DNA of 64,000 nt from Paracyclopina nana (GCA_019096065.1 JAGUCH010000005.1:5084001-5148000), one strand, 5' to 3'. Positions 25,101 to 38,063 are shown, counted from the first letter of the stretch. Translations and numbers: made by a program. Notes: generated by a model not told the origin, from the sequence alone.

Positions 25101-25329
25101 TCTTCTCTCTCTTCCTTTGAGCCTCAAGCAGAGGCATAATTTCACCTGACGAAATTGGTGGCCTGGATTCAGGCATGGGACTTCCCATGAGACCTGTCAT
25201 CGAAGTGGCACCAGGTGAGATGTATCCCTCCATGACACTTCTCGGCCTTAGCTCAGACATGCCCATATGATGTACCTTATTGATCACTGCTGGTGGTGGT
25301 GCCTCCAAAGAGGCTTTTTGAGGCTCCAT
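22197..25329 (-). CDS. SLC34A: SLC34-type sodium/phosphate cotransporter
   Basis: Six exons (24972-25329, 24745-24876, 24484-24675, 24267-24412, 23979-24201, 22197-22972) encode 608 residues. The family (type II NaPi) carries inorganic phosphate with sodium across epithelial plasma membranes. The inverted-repeat hallmark is clear: [14 protein letters not shown] in the first half and [16 protein letters not shown] in the second, each with a matching glycine-rich segment ([31 protein letters not shown]). A large extracellular loop with cysteines and N-glycosylation sites lies between (NATKN, KANET). About eight hydrophobic segments can be counted. The C-terminal tail ends NSGIYDQY. I chose the ATG at 25329 because a likely acceptor just upstream suggests an intron in the 5' UTR. 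The 1-kb last intron holds a MITE (23689-23909). Confidence 0.95.
23689..23909 (-). mobile_element. MITE of a TTA-flanked family, copy C
   Basis: 221-bp non-coding element with terminal inverted repeats GGGCCTGTTCACCTGC and its complement, flanked by a TTA duplication (23686-23688 and 23910-23912). It is the reverse-oriented relative of the two copies at 46795-47241. A TTA target with short inverted repeats fits PIF/Harbinger-type elements. It lies in the last intron of the phosphate transporter gene. Confidence 0.88.
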
Positions 25330-27021
25330 TTTCGACCGGGTGCAGCAGGAGACTGAGAGGAATTTACACGTACGCTTCGCGACCACGTTGCCTCGAGGCT
25401 CTAGCTGGCTTTCTCTTTTTCCAAAAAGCTACTCTCGATCCTTACCTAAAGCCTATATACATGCTGCTATGCAATAACTAAGGCTGAATATTTAATTCAC
25501 TGCACTAATGGCATTCTAATGGCTATTATTTCAGGACAAACGAAGCTCAAATTGCTGTAAAGGTCTACTCTTAGCGAGGCTCCTATTCCTACCTTCTCTT
25601 TTTTTCTGCTGCGAGTAAAAAGATACCAACAAGTTATTGTCGCGCGCGCGCAGGTTGCGTGAAAATAAAGTGCTTTCTTACGTGGAAAAAGCAAGGGGAA
25701 AAAATACTATCCTTCTTTAATTAAAATGGAGCCTTATTTTCCAAACTTTTAGATTACCCGAAAGAACACGCTCAGGAGTGTATATTGGCTTGCTGAAATA
25801 TGCATTTTTTCATAACCCTTCATGCAGCAAACTAAACTATGCATTTACCCACATTCTTTTAGTTTTAGCTTCTTTCTGGCCTTTGCATAGATATCCGTGT
25901 AGGCTTCAGTATTGAATTTCCCACTGTGGAGCCAACCCAATTCTAATTTGGGTGTCATTCTGCAGAAGAGGCAACTTTTTGGTTAGTACTGTAATGTAGC
26001 CGCTTCCTAAGCACTGTAAATGTAGACTTAAATGTACGTATACGAAGATTGTTGGCCAGAAATATAATGGCTGCGCAATTGTCCTTGGAATACGCCATAA
26101 GGATAAGTGAAAATGCTAAAAAGGAGGCTCCTTTCGCTCTGGGAGAGACACAAGCATTCCTTTAAGCTGAAGCAGTAAAAGTTTTTGCCCAAATGGCAAA
26201 GACCCAGGCACTAAACCTTTTAAGAGATCAGAGACTTCTTACAAGCGAGTGGAGAGGCATGTCGGTGTGGGATGCATTCGCCTGAGTTACACTTAAGCAA
26301 CCTTGCTAAAACACAAGTTTGGGTAACATTACACCTTGAGAGAGTCCTAATTGCAGAACACTAATAACCTCGAGCAAAGAGAAAGTCCCCATAACTTTGC
26401 AAAATGAGGCATATGTCTGCGAACTTAATTGGGAATACAATATGGGCCGCTATTTATGGCTGACATTATTTTAGCTGTCCTTTTTCTCCCACAATTTCTC
26501 CAGACTTGGTGTAAGAAATTAGTCATGGTTCGTTAAGCTGAGAAAGTTGATTTTTCCCTTCGGCTCTCAAACAAAAAAGATGAGAGTACCCAACCAGAAA
26601 TTTTCCCAAGTTTTCTGAAAGTTATTGTAACGTGTTAGCACTCCTTTGTTTCACCCAGGTTGAGTTTATGTCGTTATGTAACATTAACTTCCGTACCACC
26701 TATGAAAAAAAATTGAGGAAAATCGAATGTGACACGGAAAATTCGTATTTTCGATTTTACCAAGGTGTCAAGGCAGTTAATGTTACATAACGATTTGAAC
26801 TCAATGTTGATAAAACGTATAAGTTTCACTGAGGGTTTTTTTGCCGTATGAGGGCCCAGAATTTCTGGTTGGGTAGAGGCGTTGAAGCATCCTAATTTCC
26901 TTTTTTTAATGTATGTACTATATTTCGCACAGAAGTAAATACACACTTTTTATATGTAGTAAATGGGAAGATACTACAGGTACTATTTGCTATACAATAC
27001 ATTTACTTAAATACTGCATAT
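25330..27021. other. Intergenic: SLC34 upstream and leucokinin-receptor 3' flank
   Basis: 1.7 kb between two minus-strand genes. It should contain the transporter's 5' UTR and promoter and the receptor's 3' UTR. The only structured element I see is a 285-bp TA-flanked MITE at 26589-26873. Confidence 0.6.
26589..26873. mobile_element. TA-flanked MITE (Tc1/mariner-like)
   Basis: 285-bp quasi-palindrome. Ends are CCCAACCAGAAATT and its exact complement, flanked by TA on both sides (26587-26588, 26874-26875). A second inverted pair lies inside: TTATGTAACATTAACT against AGTTAATGTTACATAA. There is no coding capacity. A TA target site suggests mobilisation by a Tc1/mariner-type transposase. Confidence 0.85.
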
Positions 27022-29663
27022 TCAAGCATTTACTCCTCGGTTTTGGTAGCAGTTTTCCTCCTCGCACGTATCAATGTCTGCAGTAAATCCAGTCGTCTTA
27101 GTTAAGCCATTTGGACTTTCTCTTTTGGAGTGCTGATGACCACCAGCTACGACGCTTCGTGTCACCGAAGACCGATTGTTTTGACTTAAAATAAGCTCAA
27201 CTCCGCCATGATTATCGCCACCAATTGGAAATGGGGTCAATGCCAATTCTTCGTCTTCCTGCGATCTGCGTTGTGGACAGCATAATCTTTGCAGCCCATT
27301 GCAATGGGCTTTCTCTTTGAACTCACGCTTGAACTTCTCCTACAAAATTAATCTGTGTTATGCTAGGCACAATTACTTAAAGCTGGATTTATGCTACAGC
27401 AAAATCACGAAAGAAGGCGCAGGATGTCTCTCATAATCAAAGTTTGTTTTAGAAGTGGTGCTTATATCTTGACAACCCTATAGCATAAAAGGCTTTCCTC
27501 ATCTTTTGCTTTAGGCCTCTGCACTGTATAAGTCTTGGAGCAGAAGTGACACCCGCGAGAAGTGGAGAAGTGGTATGAAAAAGTTACTGATGACTGATGC
27601 AGGAAAATGTGCGGTCTAAATTAGACCGATGCCATCTCTTTTATCATCTTTTAACATGTCAATTAAACTGAGTCAACTATTCTTTGTTCAGAAAAGATGA
27701 TCCAATATTTCAGTTATTACCAAAGCTGCTAAGGTCGAAATTTACGTAAGCAGGGAGCTCTTACATATATAGAATACACATAAGGTTAGGTTTTTTTAAT
27801 GACTCATTTTTTTATCTGAATGTCAGGGACTTACTTCAATAGTCTCAGCCTAATCTAAAAGAGAGCCTTCATGAGCCATCATGTGCAAGGCTTCTCAGCA
27901 AATGACATTTAGCATGATGCCCTTAGTTTGTCTAAGGCCTTGGTGGAAAAATCCAGAGAGACAATTAATTCAATGTACTCACGCTGTAAATGGCGTAGAT
28001 AAACGGGTTATAGCAGCTATTACTCATAGCCAGCCAATGGCTAGCAAAGAAGATAATATTGATGTATTTGAAGCTGGAAAGAAAAATTAAACTCTCCATT
28101 GAGATGCTCGAATCGAGAACTAATGGGCTCACTTGTATAATGAGGGCCAAATGAGACCGAGGCTATGATAGACATGCCATGGGAGCCAGCAGATGCCAAA
28201 TAGCAGAACGACCAATGAGAGCATCTTGATGAACTTTTTCTTATTTGTCAGAATGCTTTCATCCCTTTTATCATGCGCGTTTCCTGGTGTCTTGGTCAGC
28301 CACAATTTGATGCTCATCCTCAGGTACGCGTAGCTGATAATTGTCAGTGGAATGATGTATTCCATGACTGTCAAAATGATGACGTAGATTTGGTAGTATC
28401 CCAAGGATGAAGAGGAGGATCCTGATGACTCATTAAATGTGGTCAGATTGCCATTCGCTTCGTTTTTTGCGACACTCTCGGGCTCCTCAGGGATAAGCTC
28501 GCCATTTTCCATGGGAGAGCAAAAAGGTTTGAGTCCATTTCCATTCTCGTCATAGACATAGGAGAATTGGTGGAAAACTGCCATTGGCACCGCGAGGCAA
28601 ACTGCAACCGCCCAGATGACGATAATGGCCATTTTAGCCATGCGTTTGGAGGTTTTCTCTGATAGCGGGCTCATGATTGCCTTGTACCTAAAAAAAGGAT
28701 TCACTCATCGCGTTTGAATTGAGCCTAAATTGCAGGGCCGAGTATCTCTAAAAGTGCCTATTTTGTCAATCAGACTGACCTCAAGTGACCAATCTGTTGA
28801 TTCAGCCACTTCTAATCTGCGAGCCTGGCAGCTTTTTATTTTTACCCTTCATAAAATAAAGACTCTTAGTTTTGATGAAAGCAGTTTTTTCCTATGCAAC
28901 ACGGCACTTATTAAAAATATCTTGTCTAATGGGGAAGTACGGAATATTGAAATACCTATCCAGGGAAATGGCAATCAGTGTGAAAATGCTGACGTTCACG
29001 CTGAGTATTTGAGCGAATGGGCAGAACTTGCACATAAATTGCGGTAGCTCCCAGCGTTGCAGCAGCGCAGCGTAAAATTGAAAGGGAATGCAAAAAATGG
29101 CAATCGTGACATCGCTCACTGCCAAATTCGCGATGAAGAAATTCGTCACATTTTGCATGCTTCTCGATGAGGCCACCACCCAGATGACGAGAGCATTTCC
29201 AGCCACAGAAATGAGTGAGATGATGCCGTACAACGTAGACAAAAGCACAATGATACCTGAGGAAAAAGAAAGTTGTGAGGTAATCCTGCTGCTTAGCGGA
29301 TCACAAAACTGCCACAACGGCCAGCAGCAAAGAAATCGAAAAACTTGGTGCCAGCCACAGATTCTCTTTTGATCGATTTGGCTTGGAAGAAAAATTGCAT
29401 TTTCCATTTCAAAGCATAGCATTTAAGAAGGAGCTGCATAAAAATGGGTATTGTTAAATTCTGCATTTTCCCGTAGAATATCAGGATATATCAGGGATAA
29501 TTGAAAGCACCCTAGAAATTGAAATTAATCATGGATTTGGTCTATGTACTGTACCTGTTGATACGCTATAAAGAGGATTTTCTGAGGGACACCAAGTGTA
29601 CGTATTAAGTTCTTCGTAATAGCAGAACGTGTCGTTGTCCACTGTAATTGTCGAGTTCATCAT
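27022..29663 (-). CDS. Lkr: Leucokinin-like neuropeptide receptor (class A GPCR)
   Basis: Five exons (29555-29663, 28956-29256, 28687-28133, 28073-27983, 27339-27022, high to low) give 457 residues. The extracellular N-terminus has N-glycosylation sites (NST, NDT). Seven hydrophobic segments follow. Key motifs: GNALVIWVV in TM1, NLAVSDV in TM2, the run FQFYAALLQRWELPQFMC, LDRY in place of DRY, FGICWLPWH in TM6 and NSCYNPFIY in TM7, followed by EKFKREFKEK. The block PGNAHDKRDESIL before TM6 and ASHWLAMSNSCYNPFIYAIY match arthropod leucokinin receptors best. Leucokinin acts through such receptors to drive calcium signalling in renal tubules and gut. RYamide and tachykinin receptors are the alternatives. 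The C-terminal tail of about 100 residues is Ser/Asn/Glu-rich. Confidence 0.88.
27340..27982 (-). other. Last intron of the leucokinin-like receptor gene
   Basis: 643-bp intron between TM7 and the cytoplasmic tail exon. No exon, repeat or conserved frame is visible. Confidence 0.5.
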
Positions 29664-31487
29664 TGAGCTGTATTTGGATAAATGATGAGATATTACAACT
29701 GAACAATGTACCTGCCAATAACAAATGTTGGCTTTGCATAAATCCTGAAAATTGGATTCAGTTTTGGGTAAATCGAGCGAAAAGCTGAACTGCAGAGGAA
29801 CAATTTTTTAGGCAAATGAGGCAATTGCAAAATTCAAAAGGCGCAAAATGAACTAAAAAAAGCAAGTGAATTGAATTCTGAAAGATATGGAACAAATGGC
29901 ACGTTTTGTTGTCTACCCAGACCACGTAGACGCTTAAATTGATGAGTGCCACAATGAGGAAAAGTCAAGGGCATGGAGGCAAATGAAAGCAATTGATGGA
30001 TGATTTTTGCCAAGAGAGAAAACATTAGTACTTTAGCTAAAACAAATTGGTTTAACTGTATTTACACTCTTACGGCAGACGCAGGAATTAGGAGCTCAAG
30101 GAGGGCTAGTGTATCTTCAAGTACGCAGCATATTTCTAGTTTTTTTTTGTATTTTCGTAGCCAAAAGTTGGAACATTTCAGCAACAGCGAAATTTGCTCT
30201 TCAGATAATCAAAAGATGGATCTGAGAGTAGACTTTGACGTGATAAGAATTTTTTTTTGGGGGGCGCCTCCTCAGCAAAACGGACATGGCCGCAATAGAT
30301 TGATGTATGTCTGTGCCTGTCACGTATTTTTCATCCAAGTTTGCTAGCCATCACATTCATATAGTACTACTATTATAGTCGAAGAGCCACTTGACCAACG
30401 TAACACGTACATAATTCTAAAAAGCGATTAAATGACTGCTAGCTAGCTGGAAAACGTTCTTGCGTAATTTTAGCAGAAGTCCAACGCATTCATGGAGAGT
30501 GACTACAGCCATTTTGCTCAGAGCATTTTTGCAGTGTTGTTTTTTAATTAACTCTAGCCAAGAGCTGCGGAGCTTTGGCATCGATACGAAAAACTGGAAA
30601 AGCCAATAAAACTTTCTTTTGACCACTTGATTTGAAGCACTTTTTTGAGCTAACCATAGCTGAAATTCTACCTAATCAAAAGATACCAATCTGGGTAGGA
30701 TTTACATGTGGGGAAAGTAGCCCAAAGCGTCCAACAACTGAAAAGTTAAAATTAAATCAAACTTGACTATAGCTTTAACGTTTTCCATCCAATTTTGCCG
30801 AGCATGGGAGAAATCGAATTTGGATTGAATCACACACATTGTAAGGTTATATAGGATATGATGGTGTTTTCGTAGGTGATTGCATAGAGCTTCACTCACC
30901 TGAGGTTTATTCTCCTGATGACAGATCAAACAATCTTTGGTCTTTGTTAGCTCGCGTATGAGTTGTGTATGATGATGTGATGACTATGGTTACTTATCCA
31001 GCTTTGAGGCCTCGACGGCTTTCGCTTTTTGCTTCATCGGCAGCGACGGAAGAAATAGAGCAGCAAGAGAGCGCAAATGGCAATACTAGTATACAGCATT
31101 GTTAAAGTATTCTGAACATACTGTTGCAGATTTTTTTTGCCTATATGCTTCTTTTCTTGCCCACAATTATTAGTTTCACATAACTTTTTCTCTCTCTCTC
31201 TTTCTGCTGGCCAGGATTTTTGGGGATTGTTTACTCCTTTCCTATATTGTGGGAGCTGCATGCTTTCATTTTGGAGCAGCTCTACTTCAATTTTTTCAAT
31301 GGGCCTCGGCTCAAAAGATCCCCACCTTCCTTTGTGTCTAAAAAAAGGAAGAGAGTGAACTCAATCTAAAAAAAGGGTTTTTCACTCAAGTCGATTGTGC
31401 CACTGTTATTTGCTTGATTGGTCTCTTGCTTTCTACAATGTACATGTATTATGTATTTTGGCTAGCGTATTACAGCAGTACATTTTT
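29664..31487. other. Intergenic: receptor promoter side and choline transporter 3' flank
   Basis: 1.8 kb between two minus-strand genes with no coding region. It contains a short CT-rich run near 31187-31204. Several short open frames look random. The promoter and 5' UTR of the receptor and the 3' UTR of the transporter should lie here. Confidence 0.5.
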
Positions 31488-34400
31488 TCACATTTTGCTT
31501 GTTGTCGTGTTGTCGTTACTCGATTGATCTGTCAGATGCCTGGACGATGATAGTGTTATGCCTCCCGTCGAGTCACTGCGAAAGAAAAAGCGATATTAAT
31601 GGTCCACTTTGTGATGGATCATGGGATGGGAAAATTCAAATTGGTCAGCAGGTCAAGTAGGCTCTTGAGACCTCACTGATTTTTTGGCCCTTACAACCAA
31701 ACACTAACCACGTTTTGAAGCACCCGAGGAAGTCCCAGGAGAGGCCAATCTTTGCGCTCACAAAAAGATGGCTTGAGATCCAGCTTATCATCAGGTGGGA
31801 AATCAATGAAATCAGCATGACAATGGTGCGAAATGGTACGTCTCCGGTGGCGAAGGTGCCATCCTCATTGGGAGTTGCGCTGGTGATCTTGCCAAAGCTG
31901 ATCAATGGTTCGAGGCCAAAGTTTGCCTCACCACCTGACGAAGAAATAAGCTAGTTAGGCTGCTGAGGACATAAAAGAGCATCGTTACAGAGCAATCGAA
32001 GAGTTAACCCCACCACAAAGGAGGCCAGAGATCCATATGTATTAGCCTTGTCAAAGTAGAGAACTAACAAGAGCTGTGGGAAGACGATGACAAAAACAAA
32101 GTCACCACAAAGGACGCTGAAAAGAGGACAATAATTTTCAACCGAGCCTCAAATGTCTGGCTACAGGATTTGCCTCACAAGAGAGAGTAAATACTTTTGT
32201 ATTTGATGGCCAATGCAGTTGCACACGAGCAGTTCAGCACGATGAGCACCCAGAGGGCGATTAGAACTTCTTTATCTGAGGCCTATTGATAGAAGAAAAG
32301 GTGTATTTTTAGTTTAGGCACGTACAGAAGATGCATGATTATTACATATAAATAGAATCTTCTGCGCTGAAACTGAGATTAGCTGAGCTGATTTTTCATT
32401 TAGGTACTGCTATTTTAATCTATTTTTGACCTGAACTCGAGCGAATATGACTTTTCAGGGTCATTTTGCCTTTAAAATTATGATTTATGTTCGCCAAAAA
32501 TCAAGCCTCATTTTCAATGGTTTTAAAAGACTCTATTTGTTATAACAAGAACTCGCGTTATTTTTGGGATGAGGCCGCAAAAAACCTTTCAATGCTATAC
32601 AACTCCTTCTAAAAAAGCTATTACCTTAATGCTTGGCCACTCTACAACCACGAGCAGAAATTTCCTCAGGAACCTTTCTGTTTCTTAGAATACAGACGCT
32701 ACATAGCATTTTCTAATATTCCAGCTGTATTCACGTAAGATACTACATTCGTACCACTCCTGCCAAGCGTGTATTCACAATATCGTGCTCTAACCGTTTT
32801 CATCATAATGGCTTTGCGCAATGACATCACTTGCACATGACAGCCATTTCATATACTGGGTTTTTTCTTACCTTCGGTCTGAATACGCTCCGGTAGACAT
32901 TTCTCGCCAACATCGTCGAAGCTGACAGCATGGAAGAGTCCGTTGAAGACATCACTGCAGCGCTAATGGCACCCAGCCCAAAAAACGACACCCATTCAGG
33001 GGTCAGATATTGCAAGCAGAGGGGCAACACCAGATTGCTGTCGCCATTTTCCCCTGGAATTCGACCATATCCGGTGCTTTTCCAATCTGTCGCCTTCGCA
33101 ATTATGCCGAAAAAGACAGAAGGAACTGTCATGGCTAGGGCAATCAGGCCACCTCCATAAGAGAGTAGAACTGCTCGCGTGGATGTTTTGGACGACAAAA
33201 CACGTTGGTAGTAGCATTGCCATGGAATTCCGCCCAAAAGCAGGAGAAATGCGTAATCTATCCACACACCAATTTCGTAGTCAGGAATTTCGCCAATCCA
33301 GTCATTTACGCTTGGATCAATGCTTCCAACATTTTCATTAGCCAGGCAAAATGGTAGGGCCAAAAACTGAAGTAAAAAAGAGGAGAGTTCTTTTTTGTAC
33401 TACTTGCTCCAGGTAAAAACGTATTTTTAAAGTCATTTTTTGAAGTTACAGTATTTCACTGCAGATGCCTCCAACATAAAATAGAGCCAATATGCGCACG
33501 CAATACGTAAAGAATAGCAATTTTGAGCATTTTAGGCTAATTTCGTCGAGCTTCGGGACATGACTTGAATATCTTTTACTTGACCTTATCTTCAAAAAGA
33601 TAGAACAATGAGCACAAGCCTTTTGGAAAAATTCCGCTCATATTCATCACACTCGTAGATTTTGTAATCTTCTGCACTACTTACTAACTAGTCAAGTTGA
33701 ACAAGAATCATGTCTTTATAATGCCATTTGTCGACTCGGTCACGTTTCAATCTTGTACATACGAGTTGTGACGTAAGGGCAGATCACAGCAACGAGTGGG
33801 CATCAAAAAATGACACATATCACAATTACTAGCAATTTTACATTCTTGGCTTGCTTAGAAGCACAAGCTGTGTTCAAATAAATGGCAGTGGTTTTTGTCC
33901 GAGTCAAATGTAGGGCTCTGTTTTTTGTCACTTAATTGCTGTGACCTCATTTTGAGTGGCTTTCACTGCTCAGAATCGGGTCGTGTACCCAACAGTAGCG
34001 GATATTTCGTTTAGTACATTTTCATACAGTATCTAGCTCTTTTAATGTATTTATGGTATAATAAAGTCAATCTAAGTTAGAACGAGATTTTCAAAGTTAA
34101 AAATGTCATTACTCTAATTATGAAGGCTAGTTGCATGATGGCCTTTAAAATATAGACAAAGAAAAAGTTCCCTCACCAGTCCAAAGGCGATGAAAAAAAG
34201 CTGAAATACGTCAGTGTACGCCACTGATATCAGCCCTCCGATCAACGTGTACAACACGGCAATCACTGCGCTGATGATAATTGAGGTATTGATGTCAATC
34301 TTGAGAATGACTTGCAACGTGGATCCTAAAGCTGCCAAAATGGAGGCCGACCAGAAAACTTCGGAAACTGCCGCAGGAAAGGCCTGCAGAGCGCCCCACC

Positions 34401-35096
34401 GACCGTACTTTTGCGTAAATGGATCGATCATGGTGACATAATGCGAGTCTCGCATCTTCCTCGCGAAAAATGTCCCAGAAATGAAGAGTGACAGGCTGTA
34501 ACCAATGGGCGCTTGAGTCCATATCAAACCGGTGGTATACGTGGCCTCAGCTGATCCATTGATGAACCCACCACCCACCCACGTGGCTGGAAAAAATGTC
34601 AACATACCGCATCATGTCACGAATATCTCAGCATAGCACGTCAAATCTGAACGGAAAATTTTGACAACTTTTGAGCTCATATCTTAGCATGCAAGCTGAA
34701 AGCGGAAGTTTCAAGCTTTCTAATGATTTCGTGGTTTTTCAGGCGTAACCAGCTTCTGAGTAAGCAGAATGGATATGTGTCAAAATTTTCCTCTCGGACT
34801 CTATTTCTGCATTGCAGCGTTGGTAAATCATTGCTTTTTACTGATTTACCTCCCATTGTTAGCACTCCTACAAAGAGGCCAATATTTCTTCCAGCCAACA
34901 TGACAGTTTCTTGATCAGCTTGAGCCCCGCTTTTCTTTTGCCTCCATCCAGCCCAAACTCCAATGGCCAATACAATCAAGTAAAAAATGACGATAGAAAT
35001 CAGACCAGAGACGTTGAGAGCTCCGCCATCGTCATCAGCAGCGTTGCCACTTGGCTCCGTAGCATTGTTGCTGCCGTCACCATTTAAAGCAGACAT
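31488..35096 (-). CDS. SLC5A7: High-affinity choline transporter CHT1
   Basis: Seven exons (34850-35096, 34177-34586, 32872-33366, 32179-32282, 31989-32116, 31709-31934, 31488-31575) encode 565 residues. CHT1 takes up choline with sodium and chloride into cholinergic nerve endings, the rate-limiting step of acetylcholine synthesis. Diagnostic blocks: [78 protein letters not shown] and [18 protein letters not shown]. The extracellular N-terminus is about 25 residues longer than the human one and has an NAT and an NVS site. The last exon is the least certain part: it adds a Ser/Thr-rich tail ([10 protein letters not shown]) after TM13, and the tail is shorter than in mammals. An acceptor just upstream of the ATG suggests an intron in the 5' UTR. 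Confidence 0.93.
33367..34176 (-). other. Intron of the choline transporter gene
   Basis: 810-bp AT-rich intron with no recognisable exon or repeat. A further 589-bp intron lies at 32283-32871. Confidence 0.5.
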
Positions 35097-37815
35097 TTTG
35101 TTGCGTTCACCAGCTCCGATTGTATGAATGATCGCAGGAACGACTGAAATCACGCAGCAGCACTGTTGAATATAAATTAGCTTTATTGCACATGCTCATG
35201 ATTCAGACGTATCGCAGTTAGTCGCTGTTTTTTATTTTACCTCGTTGTCCTCGTTTTATGCTTTAGATGGGTATTAATTCACGAGCCTCACTCGAACGTC
35301 CACGAAAATCCAAGTTTACGCTGTCACTTTACATTTTTCCAAACCTGTCGGCCCAGCGTAGCTTAAAAATGCCTCACGGCTATTTTACACGAATACGTGC
35401 ACAGTGGACAAGCAAGGCTATTTGCGCGCGCTTGGTGTCTGCACTGGAAGGAATGTACGTAGCATCCATGATATCCAAAGGTGAAAATATTCTGAATTCT
35501 CAGAAAATGGAAAAAATGCTCATTCAGAGTACAATAAAAACTGGGATTACCCAGCTTCTCAGTGAAGCTTAATTTTATTTTTGCAGAGTAGCTAATTATT
35601 ACATAACATGTATGTAGTATACGGCTAAAAATTGCAGAAACAAAAGTGCGCGCATCTCTCTTGGATTTGCTTTTAAGCTTTCACTCAAAATAACACATTG
35701 CTGAACAGTTAAATTAGCAAACGAACCTAGTACTACTGTATTTGAAATAGAGTTAGCGGCCTTGGCTTCAATCAGATTCTTTACATTACAATTGTAGTTT
35801 CGAATAAGCTCTTTAGCAAAATATTGAGCTACGCGAAGTACATTTGCGATCACATGCCTTAGATATTCTTTGCCTTAAAGTATAAAGAATTAATTATGTT
35901 CGCTCATCGTAAAGCCAACTAACGTAATACATCCCGAAAACTAATAAGAAGAGCATACTGTGCATAAAGGCCAAAATTTGATTGGTATAGTGCCGATGCA
36001 AGATATGGGCAATTCGATTAGTCTGTCTCAAATGAATGAAGAAATGTGTTGTTGACTCGGAATATTGGAAAAGATGATCAACATCACTTTTTCGAATCAT
36101 ATGCTAGAAACCATACCAAAAAGCAATTTTGCGATTTTTCGACTAATCGAAACAGTAGTTGACATTTGCCAAATAACATTTTTGACATTATTGGCAATAT
36201 GAATTTTGGCGTGGCATTTGTCTGAAAACGTAAAAACGCCCAACATGGCCCATATTTTATGCTTTATGCTAAATGATATCACCGCAAAAGTGCCGTCGCA
36301 CTTTAGAGCAAAAAATGGATTGGATGGATAGCCCCTTTAAAAGGGCAATCCTACTATACTCAAAAGTGGACTGAGTTAGAGGGGAATAACATTTCGACGA
36401 GAAATTTCTGCTTAAAAAGGGATATTGGCATTCGAGTCAATATTTGCCTTAAATGCTCGTTTTTGAGACATCAAAGTGGGTCTTATCTGTGCACCAAAGT
36501 CGCATGAGAAAGTTATTCTTAATACCAAGAGTGTTTTTGGACGAGAATAGAAGAAGACCTTTGAACCTTTGTAGAATAGAGCACTACTACCTAAGAAAAG
36601 TTTCATTGCGGCAAAATGTTGGAAATGTCAGGCCTATCAAAGATATATACAAAGACAGCAACTCATTTTTCCTATTCAAATTTTTTTCTTGCTTCTTGTC
36701 TAAACTTTGCATGAACTTCCGTAGCATCCTGAAGGTCTGCAAAAGAGATGCTTTATCCTTTGAAGCCTTTTAGGGAAAACGATGTCGTTATTTGCTTGAT
36801 TGACTTGACCAATATTTGACCACCAATTTACCAAATTTTTTATCTTGGCTCTTTTTTCGCGCTGAAAGACTAATTAACAGAAAAGAAACCCTAGATGATC
36901 ATCAATGCAAGTTAACGCATTAATTTCACCAAGTGAGGCATTCATTCAGCAAAGTGCACAGTAATCTCACTACTTTTAAAAGAGCATTTTTTGCACCGCT
37001 AATGCATTTTGTCCCCAATATGAAAAGCTTGCTGAAGCTTCCCGATATTAGCCCTCTCAAGTCCTAATAAAAATGTAAGCTCAAGCGCAATTATGGTGTT
37101 GTAATGTTGAGGCTTTTTTCAAAATCTCTGTCATATAACACAATAGGTCACTGACAAGCCAAGAGGAGTAATAATTTGAAAAATGCTGCCAAACAATTTT
37201 AAATTCTCAGAGAAAAATAATCACGGTAGATTATGCTCCCAAAGGAATAGTAAACATGGCGCCGCCGTTCCGATCTAGTGGCCAAGAGCAATTACTATAA
37301 AATTTGTGGTCACTCCATCAATCTCCTTTGGAGTTTGCACCCTTCTCTGCTCCTTCTTGAAGCGTCGGAATTTTAAGAGTTCTCAAATTACTCGATAGGA
37401 GGAGCCATGGACAATCTGAGCGTCACTCTTGTCCCGATCGGTGCGCCATCCAGCGGCAGGTATTTTCAGACTGCATTTACGCCCGAATAGATCGATTTTT
37501 TGCAACATAAAGTACCAACTTAGAATCTCCTTCAAATAAGCTTTCCATTGATATCTCATTTGCCCGGATTAGAGCGAATTTTTTCGCCAAATTTTATTTT
37601 GAATTTTCGCGCCATTCGAGGTTTCGCGATTTTTAGCCTTTCAGCCGTGCGCCGACGCCATTTGCCGAAATACAGCGAGCGACGAAGGGAGCGAAGAGTG
37701 TACATTTTTTCGACAAATGTAAGTACGCGGGTGCAATTTTCCGCGTCAATATTGGCCGAACCGGACGCCCGGCGACTCCATCTTGCCTTGGGTGGGCCTT
37801 TCGAGGCCTGAAAAG

Positions 37816-37825
37816 CTAAGATGGC
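37816..37825 (+). promoter_or_regulatory. YY1/Pho-like site
   Basis: CTAAGATGGC, close to the AAGATGGC core bound by YY1 in housekeeping promoters. A second copy, CCAAGATGGC, lies at 38054-38063. Both precede the probable 5' UTR exons of the EP400-like gene. Function is inferred only from the motif. Confidence 0.35.
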
Positions 37826-38053
37826 TGTGATATACGCCGATTTGAAATCGTCCATTGAGGCTGCGGCCATTAAATACCATTTGGGCGGCAAAAGTTCGCA
37901 CCTACATTTATCGGTTTGCTTGGCCATGTCCGGCTCGAAAGTGACACAGTGCAGTGAGAAACAAAGGCAACCGAGGAAATTTTGTGTTTTTGTGAGCATT
38001 CAAGGCCTCGAAAGGCCTAAACAAGGCTCCAGTCAATTAGGCTGGCCGGGCTG

Positions 38054-38063
38054 CCAAGATGGC
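38054..38063 (+). promoter_or_regulatory. YY1/Pho-like site, second copy
   Basis: CCAAGATGGC, upstream of the probable last 5' UTR exons of the EP400-like gene; see the copy at 37816-37825. Confidence 0.35.

Noticed and set aside
35599-35853. 84-codon minus-strand frame in the intergenic region
   Set aside because: Looks protein-like in composition but matches nothing I know, and it has no neighbouring splice or poly(A) context.
36453-36773. 106-codon plus-strand frame in the same intergenic region
   Set aside because: AT-rich, no motif; likely random.
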